A stretch of 44,392 bases of DNA from positions 1-44,392 of the forward strand of contig CBFHLC010000015.1 of NCBI GenBank assembly GCA_965656605.1, given 5' to 3'. Positions 7,707 to 13,991 of the stretch are shown here, one piece after another. The DNA is from Litorivicinus sp965656605 (lineage in GTDB: Bacteria > Pseudomonadota > Gammaproteobacteria > Pseudomonadales > Litorivicinaceae). Numbering within the stretch: position 1 is the stretch's first letter; each line of letters starts with the position of its first letter. Position numbers and translations under genes: made by a program. The notes below the pieces were generated by a model. That model saw only the letters and a program-made list of their open reading frames with translations. It was not told where the DNA came from and made no database searches.

Positions 7707-8117
7707 TTGAAAAATCTATGGTTTGCACTGGTCTTAATGCTATCTGCGAATGTGTTAGCGGAGGAATCGACCCTCGAGGCGATGCAAGACTATCTAATGT
7801 TCGCCGAGTATGAAGCCGGTATTATTTTGCCAAATCAAATTGATCAGAGCGTATTTCAGTCTGCTAACTTTATTGATACGCGGGATGCGGTCCAGTTTGA
7901 AGCTCAGCACATCCCCGGCGCGCAAAATATTGAATGGCGTGAGGTTCTGGAGCGGATAGATGAAATTCCTGAGTCCGGTTTGACCATCCTGTACTGCAAT
8001 ACCGGGAGTCTGTCTGCGCAAGCGGTGTTTGCGCTGCGTGTGGCGGGGCGTGATAACGTAGTGGTTCTGCAATCCGGTTTGCAGGGCTGGTTAGAGACCG
8101 CTGCTTACCAACCATAA
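7707..8117 (+). CDS. Small periplasmic rhodanese (single domain)
   Basis: A 136-residue exported single-domain rhodanese. The signal peptide is about 18 residues (LWFALVLMLSANVLA|EE). The domain shows the DTRDAVQFEAQHIPGAQNI segment and the active-site loop CNTGSLS with Cys97 as the sulfur carrier, then a GLQGW motif near the end. The start is a TTG at 7707: GAGGG lies ahead of it and no in-frame ATG exists before the signal peptide. The gene follows a strong terminator by 18 bases, so it relies on read-through or on a promoter overlapping that hairpin. It differs clearly from the upstream rhodanese and is not a recent duplicate. Confidence 0.82.
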   Translation: MKNLWFALVLMLSANVLAEESTLEAMQDYLMFAEYEAGIILPNQIDQSVFQSANFIDTRDAVQFEAQHIPGAQNIEWREVLERIDEIPESGLTILYCNTGSLSAQAVFALRVAGRDNVVVLQSGLQGWLETAAYQP

Positions 8118-8145
8118 AAAAGCCCGGGACTGGCCCGGGCCTTTT
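8116..8145. terminator. Bidirectional terminator between rhodanese and phasin genes
   Basis: A perfect seven-pair stem (GCCCGGG with CCCGGGC, 5-base loop) has A6 on the left and TTTT on the right, so it can end transcription from both converging genes. The minus-strand reading, with six T, is the stronger. Confidence 0.88.
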
Positions 8146-8161
8146 ACTGCGAGTTAAGTTC

Positions 8162-8530
8162 TTAGTGGAACTTAGCTGCGCCTTCAACAGCGGTCTTGAC
8201 CGCTTCAGCCGCTTCGTCGCGTGCTGACATCAGAACAGTTTGCTGCTCTTGAGCCGCTTCAACCAACTGCTTCTGAACGCCTTCCAGGTATGACTTCTGG
8301 CTAGACATTGCAGCTGACAGGTCAGTCGTTGCGCTTAGCTCTTTAGCCTGGGCAACACTGTTGTCGAACATGGTCTTCACCAAAGCAGTCTGATGCTCAG
8401 CCAGCTTTTCCATGGTCTTTTTGTTCAGCTCAACCATTTCGGTAACAGGCTTCAGCGCGTCTTCGAATTTGGTAGCGTCAAACATTGATTCAACGTTCTT
8501 GGTCATAGTTTCCATCATTTTCTGATACAT
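8162..8530 (-). CDS. phaP: Phasin family polyhydroxyalkanoate granule protein
   Basis: A 122-residue all-helical protein with no cysteine and no signal peptide. It consists of amphipathic heptads (MTKNVESMFDATKF, PVTEMVELNKKTMEKLAEHQ, KSYLEGVQKQLVEAAQEQQ), typical of the Phasin_2 family that coats PHA granules in the cytoplasm. The ATG at 8528-8530 is chosen because GGAG lies eight bases ahead; the longer upstream frame has no ribosome site. The promoter is strong and carries two TGC-rich direct repeats (listed separately). The phaR repressor gene lies immediately upstream on the same strand, and the PHA synthase-like gene is divergent beyond it. PhaR normally represses phasin until granules form. 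Confidence 0.88.
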   Translation of the reverse strand: MYQKMMETMTKNVESMFDATKFEDALKPVTEMVELNKKTMEKLAEHQTALVKTMFDNSVAQAKELSATTDLSAAMSSQKSYLEGVQKQLVEAAQEQQTVLMSARDEAAEAVKTAVEGAAKFH

Positions 8531-8556
8531 GTTTTGTACTCCATGGTTAAACAGTC

Positions 8557-8571
8557 TTGTGCGTTGCACAA
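8557..8571. repeat. Inverted repeat in the phasin leader
   Basis: TTGTGC-GTT-GCACAA is a perfect 6-bp dyad with a 3-base centre. It lies between the predicted phasin transcription start (about 8575) and the phasin ATG. It contains the same TTG/TGCAC letters as the promoter repeats, so it may be a third binding site or an mRNA hairpin. Confidence 0.5.
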
Positions 8572-8581
8572 CTTGATTGGA

Positions 8582-8609
8582 AGTATAGGGTTTTGTTGCA
8601 GTGCGTCAA
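8582..8609 (-). promoter_or_regulatory. Sigma-70 type promoter of the phasin gene
   Basis: On the minus strand: -35 TTGACG (8604-8609), a 16-base spacer and -10 TATACT (8582-8587). This is the best sigma-70 promoter in the window. One copy of the TGC-rich repeat fills the spacer, so a bound repressor would block polymerase. Confidence 0.75.
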
Positions 8610-8633
8610 GTGGTTTTTTGTTGCAGTGCATCA
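8591..8633. promoter_or_regulatory. Two direct repeats, likely PhaR operators
   Basis: TTTTGTTGCAGTGC is repeated at 8591-8604 and 8616-8629, each followed by one variable base and TCA; the repeats are 25 bp apart. On the coding strand they read GCACTGCAACAAAA. TGC-rich sites of this kind are recognised by PhaR in other PHA-storing bacteria, and phaR is the next gene. The downstream copy sits inside the promoter spacer and the other just upstream of the -35 box. The assignment to PhaR is inferred from similarity and context. Confidence 0.65.
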
Positions 8634-8659
8634 GAGGGGTGGTCGTGGGTACTAGAGGC

Positions 8660-8688
8660 GAAAAAAAGCCCCGCGATGGCAGGGCTTT
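8660..8688 (-). terminator. Rho-independent terminator of phaR
   Basis: On the minus strand a ten-base stem AAAGCCCTGC/GCGGGGCTTT (one mismatch) with a 4-base loop is followed by a run of T. It lies just after the phaR stop codon, so phaP is mainly transcribed from its own promoter. Confidence 0.82.
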
Positions 8689-8696
8689 GATGGGTT

Positions 8697-9125
8697 TTAG
8701 TCTTTTGGTTTTTTACCCAGACCCAACCACATGCTCATGTTCTGTTCAGCCATCTTGGTCATCATGTTGACCGGCGAGATATCCGCCAGCTTTTGCATTT
8801 GCTCTTGGATGGTGTCTTGTTGTTCTAGGAATACCTTGACGCTGGAATCCAAGTATTTGGACATCTCGCCGCGCAGTGGCTGGCCGTAAAAACGTATCAG
8901 ACTTTGCAGGACTTCGTTGGTCATCACGCTGCCGCCGTCGTCCCCTTCTTGCTCCATGATGATCTGTAGCAGGATTGAGCGGGTCAGATCGTCTTCGGTT
9001 TTTGAATCCACCACCTTGAATCGATCCAGACTCAAGACCAAGGCTTTGACGTCCTCAAGCGTGATGTAGGTGCTTTTGGAGGTGTCGTATAGACGGCGAT
9101 TGGGGTACTTCTTGATGACGCGCAT
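8697..9125 (-). CDS. phaR: Polyhydroxyalkanoate synthesis repressor PhaR
   Basis: A 142-residue regulator. The N-terminal signature RVIKKYPNRRLYDT (residues 2-15) starts the PHB/PHA accumulation DNA-binding domain, followed by the PHB_acc segment (about 65-105) that contacts the granule surface, and a methionine-rich C-terminus. PhaR binds TGC-rich operators at phasin promoters and its own promoter and lets go when granules appear. The ATG at 9123-9125 is preceded by AGGAGA; a longer upstream frame adds 24 residues unlike any PhaR. It lies directly upstream of phaP on the same strand and has its own terminator. No phaA or phaB genes occur in the window. Confidence 0.93.
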   Translation of the reverse strand: MRVIKKYPNRRLYDTSKSTYITLEDVKALVLSLDRFKVVDSKTEDDLTRSILLQIIMEQEGDDGGSVMTNEVLQSLIRFYGQPLRGEMSKYLDSSVKVFLEQQDTIQEQMQKLADISPVNMMTKMAEQNMSMWLGLGKKPKD

Positions 9126-9151
9126 AGTCGTCTCCTTGTTCTTGTGTCTCG

Positions 9152-9157
9152 AGTATA
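9152..9157 (-). promoter_or_regulatory. Candidate -10 element of phaR
   Basis: TATACT on the minus strand, placing a start about 20 bases ahead of the phaR ATG. No good -35 is present. TATAAC on the plus strand overlaps the same spot and could serve the divergent PHA synthase gene. Confidence 0.38.
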
Positions 9158-9227
9158 ACCTTATGTCGGGGGGGCAGGTGTAGTCCATCCGGTGCAATAG
9201 CTTGGCGCATCGGGCATTCTTTGACGC

Positions 9228-10412
9228 ATGAACGCGCCCAATCCTCTATACAGCTGGTTTTCACCTCAGCAATGGCAGTCTGATGTCAGTGCCTTGCAGC
9301 AGGTGCTGGTCGATCGTCCGGATCGTCAGGCCCAGTGGTTGGGGGTGCGTCAGCCCCACGAGGCTCGCGCCTTTATTGCAGGTTTGGGGCTGGATCAGGG
9401 TCATACCCAACGGCTGATGACCCAAATCGAGTTGGGTGGTGCTTTTAGCCAGCTGACTCAAGAGTTCGCGCAGCTGACGTTACCCTCGGCCTCGCCGGAT
9501 TACGGTGGCGCTTTGGCACCCACGCCGTATCAAGTGATTTGGCAGGATTCGCGGGCTCAACTGGTGTGCTACAACCCGACCGGCCATGCCGCCGTGTTGT
9601 GGGTGCCGGCGATTATTAATAAACATTATGTTTTGGATTTGTGTCCCCAGCGCTCGGTCATCCAGCGCCAGTGCGATCTAGGACTGCAGGTGTTTAGCTT
9701 GGTGTGGCGTAACCCTCTGGGGAACCCTGAGCCGCAAGACTACTTGGATACCCTGCACGCCGCGCTCGAGTTCTTGTCCGCGCCTGTTCATTTGGCGGGC
9801 TATTGTTTGGGCGGGGTGTTGGCCGCCGCTGCGGTGTCTCAAGGCGCCAACGTTGAGTCTCTGAGTCTGGTGGCTAGTCCCTTGGATGGAGAGATGGGCG
9901 AGTTGCGACATTGGTTCACGCCCGCGCAAAAGGCTCACACTCAACAATGCGCGCAGGCCCGTGGATGCGTGCCTGCAGGCGTGCTGTCGGCAGGCTTCTT
10001 GTCCTTAAAGCCCCGTAGTTGGGGTGGGTTGTTTAATCAGTCTCGTTATCCCCAGCTGGCCAGCTGGTTGGTGGATGGGTTGGATGTGTCGCCGGCCATG
10101 TGGTCCTGGGTGACCGATCTGGTATACGGCCCCGGCGGTGCAATGGCCGCCTATCCTCTAGCACAGATCCGTGTGCCGGTCTGGAGCCAAAGTTTTGATC
10201 AGGATCATCTGGTGCCACCGCAAAACTTTGACTGCGTCGGTGGCGTACTCAATGCCCGCGCACCGGGGGGGCACAATGGCGGTTTGCTTCGCACACAGCC
10301 CGGCGGATGGTTAGACGGATGGGTTCGCTGGATCGGACATTCGCAGGCTATTGATGTTCAGCCGATCCAGACCGAGTTGGACTACCTGCGCGATTCAGGC
10401 AGTGCCTTATAA
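9228..10412 (+). CDS. phaC: Short PHA synthase-like protein (PhaC family alpha/beta hydrolase)
   Basis: A 394-residue protein clearly related to PHA synthases: the segment VPAIINKHYVLDL (126-138), SLVWRNPLGNP (157-167) and the lipase-like box GYCLGG with Cys193 are diagnostic. The catalytic triad is complete: Cys193, Asp326 in DHLVPP and His349 in GGHNGG. Class I enzymes have about 560-600 residues; this one has a reduced N-terminal region, and the gap from Cys to Asp (133) is shorter than the roughly 150-160 of characterised enzymes, so the cap or insertion region is trimmed. It may be a true short synthase, need a partner subunit, or act as a depolymerase or acyltransferase. No phaE lies nearby. 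No Shine-Dalgarno is obvious ahead of the ATG. It is divergent from phaR. Confidence 0.8.
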   Translation: MNAPNPLYSWFSPQQWQSDVSALQQVLVDRPDRQAQWLGVRQPHEARAFIAGLGLDQGHTQRLMTQIELGGAFSQLTQEFAQLTLPSASPDYGGALAPTPYQVIWQDSRAQLVCYNPTGHAAVLWVPAIINKHYVLDLCPQRSVIQRQCDLGLQVFSLVWRNPLGNPEPQDYLDTLHAALEFLSAPVHLAGYCLGGVLAAAAVSQGANVESLSLVASPLDGEMGELRHWFTPAQKAHTQQCAQARGCVPAGVLSAGFLSLKPRSWGGLFNQSRYPQLASWLVDGLDVSPAMWSWVTDLVYGPGGAMAAYPLAQIRVPVWSQSFDQDHLVPPQNFDCVGGVLNARAPGGHNGGLLRTQPGGWLDGWVRWIGHSQAIDVQPIQTELDYLRDSGSAL

Positions 10413-11342
10413 CAGCGCAGAGGCCAGTTGATGATACAGCGGAATGCCAATAATAACGTTGAACGGGAAGGTCAGTCCCAACGATAACAGCATGGCCAGT
10501 CCAATATCCGCCTTAGGAATCGCAACCCGAATCGCAGCCGGCGCTGCGATGTAGCTGGCACTGGCGACCATCGCGGCCAAGATGATCGTGGTGCCCAGCG
10601 ACAATCCCAATAGCACCGCCGCGCCGATGCCAATACAACCCAGAATAGGCGGTGCAATCACAGCAAAGGCCAAGGCTCGGGTCGCGTTTTTCGGAAAGGG
10701 GCGCAGTGTGTCTGCTGCGGTCAGACCCATTTCCAGCAGGAAAATAGCCAGCACCCCTGAAAAGGCCCCGATAAATAGATCCGTGACCGATGCGCCCATC
10801 TCAGGCCCATACAGCCAACCAATGAATACACCGCCAACCAGCAACACGACACCCCGATTGGTCAGCGTTTCATGCCATAGCCCTTGGCTGGCATCGCTGC
10901 TCTCGCCGGTCAGGCGTTTATGCATGGCCAGGCCTACGATGATCGCGGGCAGCTCTAGCATGACCAAATACAGGGTGACTTGCGGGCTGTAATCCAGGCC
11001 CAAGTTTTCGACATAGGACAGCCCGACTGCGAAGGTGCCCGCACTGACGCTGCCATAGTGAGCCGCCACGCTGCACGCGTTGGCGGTGGACAAGCCCACG
11101 ACAATACGCAGCAGAGGAATCAGCGCAAAGGGGATCAGTGCACCCAAACAAGCAACCGCCGCCAGCTCGAGTAATAGGGTGCTGGACACGTTGCCGAACA
11201 ATGCCAGGCCACCCTTCAAACCGATCGTCAGCATCAGCATCAGGCTTAGAATGTCATAGGCGGCTTTGGGAATTTTTAGATCTGACTGCAACAGGCCGGC
11301 GATCAGGCCCAGCACAAAAAATGTGACAACAATGTCGGGCAT
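10407..11342 (-). CDS. SbtA-like sodium-dependent bicarbonate transporter
   Basis: A 311-residue inner-membrane protein with about ten hydrophobic helices. It shows the SbtA (formerly DUF897) motifs: AAHYGSVSAGTFAVGLSYVE in the first half and ASASYIAAPAAIRVAIP in the second, forming two inverted halves. Cyanobacterial SbtA imports bicarbonate with sodium and is controlled by the PII-like SbtB encoded beside it; no sbtB is present here. A tandem UspA gene precedes it by 39 bases on the same strand, with a SulP carrier before that. Substrate is inferred from the family; many heterotroph homologues are untested. The ribosome site is weak. The 3' end overlaps the short PHA synthase gene by six bases. 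Confidence 0.8.
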   Translation of the reverse strand: MPDIVVTFFVLGLIAGLLQSDLKIPKAAYDILSLMLMLTIGLKGGLALFGNVSSTLLLELAAVACLGALIPFALIPLLRIVVGLSTANACSVAAHYGSVSAGTFAVGLSYVENLGLDYSPQVTLYLVMLELPAIIVGLAMHKRLTGESSDASQGLWHETLTNRGVVLLVGGVFIGWLYGPEMGASVTDLFIGAFSGVLAIFLLEMGLTAADTLRPFPKNATRALAFAVIAPPILGCIGIGAAVLLGLSLGTTIILAAMVASASYIAAPAAIRVAIPKADIGLAMLLSLGLTFPFNVIIGIPLYHQLASALL

Positions 11343-11381
11343 TTACACCACTCGTCTTTGATTTGTGGCGCGCAGTCTAAT

Positions 11382-12230
11382 TCAACGGATCAGCAAAACC
11401 GAGCTTTTCGCTTGGCGAAGTGTCTCGTTCGTGGTGCTTCCGATTAAGAACTCACGAATGCGTGAGTGCCCAAAGGCCCCCATGCACAACAGGGTAGCTG
11501 GGTCGGCGGATACGCTTTTAAGTACGCTCAACGCCTCGTCGGCTTCAAGGCGTGTGGTGGCGGTGTAGCCGGCTTCGGACAGCTGGGCCTGTGCCGCACG
11601 AAGTTGCGCGTGATGCTCGGGACTGTCACTGGCCGCCATTAGCAACTCGATGTCCAAGCCTTGCAAGATCGGACTGGCAGCTAGGCGGGTGAGCATGCGC
11701 TGCGCGGTCGCACTGGCTTCATACGCAATCACGGCGCGAGTGGGCTGGGTGAACTCTTTGGGGATGACCAGCACCGGGTGCTCGGACAGTCGAACCACGG
11801 TTTCTAATTGGCTACCCACGCTGTCACTGGCGGCCTCGTGGGTCTTGCCCTGACGCCCCAGCACGATAACGCGGGTATCGGGCGCTTGATCCATAAGGGC
11901 TTCGGGTAAGGTTGAGTGCAGCTGCAGTGGATTTACCTGTACCGCACCGGCGGTGATGATCTCTTTGCAGGCGGCCTCCAGCATGATCTTGCCCTGGGCC
12001 ATGGCCAATTTAGAGCGCTGATGGTCCAGCTCGGCCAATTCGAACAGTAACTCCTCGCGGGCACCCAGACCGATCGCACCGGTCAGATCGCCCATGGCGT
12101 CACTGGCGACGCGCTCCAGCACATGCAAAGCCAGTACGGGCACGTCTAATCGTTGGGAAATCCAGCCACTGGCGCTGCACACGCCGTGGGCAGAGTTGGA
12201 GGTGTCAATGCACGCAATGATGTGGGTCAT
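11382..12230 (-). CDS. Tandem-domain universal stress protein (UspA family)
   Basis: A 282-residue cytoplasmic protein with two Usp domains. The first (about 1-155) begins with IIACIDTSNSA and ends with a degenerate nucleotide loop GRQGKTHEAASDSVGSQLE. The second (about 165-282) carries a better G-x2-G-x9-G-[ST] loop, GAFGHSRIREFLIGSTT. Usp proteins of this type may bind ATP or AMP and are often encoded next to transporters. AAAGGAG lies seven bases ahead of the ATG. It lies between a SulP carrier (62 bases upstream) and an SbtA-like carrier (39 bases downstream) on the same strand, so it probably modulates one or both. That role is inferred only from position. Confidence 0.88.
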   Translation of the reverse strand: MTHIIACIDTSNSAHGVCSASGWISQRLDVPVLALHVLERVASDAMGDLTGAIGLGAREELLFELAELDHQRSKLAMAQGKIMLEAACKEIITAGAVQVNPLQLHSTLPEALMDQAPDTRVIVLGRQGKTHEAASDSVGSQLETVVRLSEHPVLVIPKEFTQPTRAVIAYEASATAQRMLTRLAASPILQGLDIELLMAASDSPEHHAQLRAAQAQLSEAGYTATTRLEADEALSVLKSVSADPATLLCMGAFGHSRIREFLIGSTTNETLRQAKSSVLLIR

Positions 12231-12292
12231 GGCTGGGCTCCTTTGATCCGGATCCCAACCATCTCGCTTTACATCGTTGTGTGCAAATCCTA

Positions 12293-13774
12293 TTAGTGCG
12301 TGATGACGTCGTCGACCGCACCGGGTTTGTCGTGAACGCCGAAGCGATCCACGATGGTGGCGCTGGCTTTGTTCAAGCCTTCGACTTCAACATCGACACC
12401 TTCGCGGCGGAATTTCATGACGACCTTGTCCAATGAAGCTACAGCGGTTACGTCCCAGAAATGCGCGGCACTGACGTCGATGCGGACTTTCTCGATCACT
12501 TGTTTGAAATCGAAGCTGGCCGTGAACTTGTCAGCCGAGGCAAAGAACACCTGACCGGTCACGCGATAGTGTTGCGTATCACCCTCGGTGCGGGTCTCGA
12601 TTCCCATGTAATGACCCACTTTGTTGGCGAAAAACATCGCGGCTAACAACACGCCGACGAACACGCCAATCGCCAAGTTGTGCGTGGCCACGACCACGCC
12701 AACTGTGGTCCACAACACAATGTTGCTGGACAGCGGGTACTCACGGATTTTGGTCACCGACTCCCAACTGAAGGTGCCGATCGAGACCATGATCATCACG
12801 GCCACTAGGGCGGCCATCGGAATCTGGCGAATAAAGTCGTCCAGAAATACCACCAAGATGATCAGGCACACGCCCGCCACCAAGGTCGACAGTCGGGTGC
12901 GACCGCCGGATTTCACGTTGATCACAGACTGGCCAATCATGGCGCAACCGGCCATGCCGCCCAGCAAACCCGAGGCAATGTTTGCGACGCCCTGGCCTTT
13001 GCATTCGCGGTTTTTGTCACTGCCGGTATCGGTTAAGTCATCGACGATTTGTGCCGTCATCAACGACTCCAGCAAACCCACCGTTGCCAGCGCTACCGCG
13101 TAGGGCAGGATGATCATCAGAGTTTCTAGGTTCCACGGAACCTCGGGGAACAAGAAGATCGGCAGGGTATCGGGCAGATCACCCATGTCGCCGACCGTAC
13201 GAATATCCAGACCGACGATCATCGCAAAGGCGGTGCACAGCAGGATACACACCAGCGGAGAGGGCAGAGCGCGGCCGATCACGGGTATGTGAGGGAATCC
13301 GTAAATGACTGCCAATCCAGCTGCGGTCATGGCGTACACATGCCAGGTCACGTCGGTTAACTCGGGCAATTGCGCCATAAAGATCAGGATCGCCAAGGCG
13401 TTCACGAAACCGGTGACGACCGAGCGCGAGACAAAGCGCATCAGGCTGCCTAAGCGTAAATAACCCGCACCGATTTGGATCACGCCGGTTAGTAAGGTAG
13501 CTGCCAGCAAGTATTCCAAGCCGTGTTCCTTCACCAGCGTGACCATCACCAACGCCATGGCACCGGTCGCCGCCGAGATCATGCCTGGGCGTCCACCGAC
13601 CACCGAAATAACTGCCGCGATACAGAAGCTGGCATACAGGCCGACCTTGGGGTCGACACCGGCAATGATCGAGAACGCGATGGCCTCTGGGATCAGTGCC
13701 AGTGCAACGACCAGGCCGGACAGGGCGTCGCCGCGGATGTTCGATAACCATTCTTGGTGAAAACGACTTGTCAT
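12293..13774 (-). CDS. SulP family inorganic anion carrier with C-terminal STAS domain
   Basis: A 493-residue inner-membrane carrier. About eleven to fourteen hydrophobic segments cover residues 10-395, with the family motifs GLVVALALIPEAIAFSIIAGVDPKVG near the start (conserved SulP N-terminal signature, split here only for description), NIASGLLGGMAGCAMIGQS and the AALVAVMIMVS region. The C-terminal STAS domain (about 400-493) is short and cytoplasmic. Family members carry sulfate, bicarbonate (BicA), fumarate or other anions, usually coupled to sodium or protons. The downstream SbtA-like gene makes bicarbonate a reasonable guess, but sulfate cannot be excluded. AGGAAC precedes the ATG by about seven bases. 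It is first in a three-gene leftward set, divergent from prfC. Confidence 0.85.
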   Translation of the reverse strand: MTSRFHQEWLSNIRGDALSGLVVALALIPEAIAFSIIAGVDPKVGLYASFCIAAVISVVGGRPGMISAATGAMALVMVTLVKEHGLEYLLAATLLTGVIQIGAGYLRLGSLMRFVSRSVVTGFVNALAILIFMAQLPELTDVTWHVYAMTAAGLAVIYGFPHIPVIGRALPSPLVCILLCTAFAMIVGLDIRTVGDMGDLPDTLPIFLFPEVPWNLETLMIILPYAVALATVGLLESLMTAQIVDDLTDTGSDKNRECKGQGVANIASGLLGGMAGCAMIGQSVINVKSGGRTRLSTLVAGVCLIILVVFLDDFIRQIPMAALVAVMIMVSIGTFSWESVTKIREYPLSSNIVLWTTVGVVVATHNLAIGVFVGVLLAAMFFANKVGHYMGIETRTEGDTQHYRVTGQVFFASADKFTASFDFKQVIEKVRIDVSAAHFWDVTAVASLDKVVMKFRREGVDVEVEGLNKASATIVDRFGVHDKPGAVDDVITH

Positions 13775-13875
13775 TCGTTGTTCCTGTTAAGTGCTTTGTA
13801 AACACGAAAGCAACGCGGACTCGAACACAGCGAAGTGCGAGCGGGCGTCGGGTGTGTGTTTGTTGGATGGCGCGC

Positions 13876-13881
13876 AGTATA
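13876..13881 (-). promoter_or_regulatory. Candidate -10 element for the SulP-UspA-SbtA set
   Basis: TATACT on the minus strand would give a leader of about 95 bases for the SulP gene. The -35 region is poor. The 217-base gap between the SulP and prfC starts shows no other strong signal. Confidence 0.33.
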
Positions 13882-13991
13882 GACCCCTCACGGCTTTGAT
13901 GCACATCGCTTATCCGGCGCGCGCGTTTGCAGTAGACTATTCGCCCTCAAAGGCGTCATCGCCTGCCGAACTCTTGAACAGGAAGTCACTG

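Noticed and set aside
8591..8633. Start of a CRISPR or satellite array
   Set aside because: Only two copies, 25 bp apart, inside a promoter; they fit operators far better.
12621..13103. 160-codon plus-strand frame opposite the SulP carrier gene
   Set aside because: Threonine-, isoleucine- and serine-rich translation typical of an antisense shadow of a membrane protein; no domain or ribosome site.
13791..13991. Upstream extension of prfC by 67 codons
   Set aside because: Not conserved in RF3; the ATG at 13992 has a good ribosome site and the family N-terminus.
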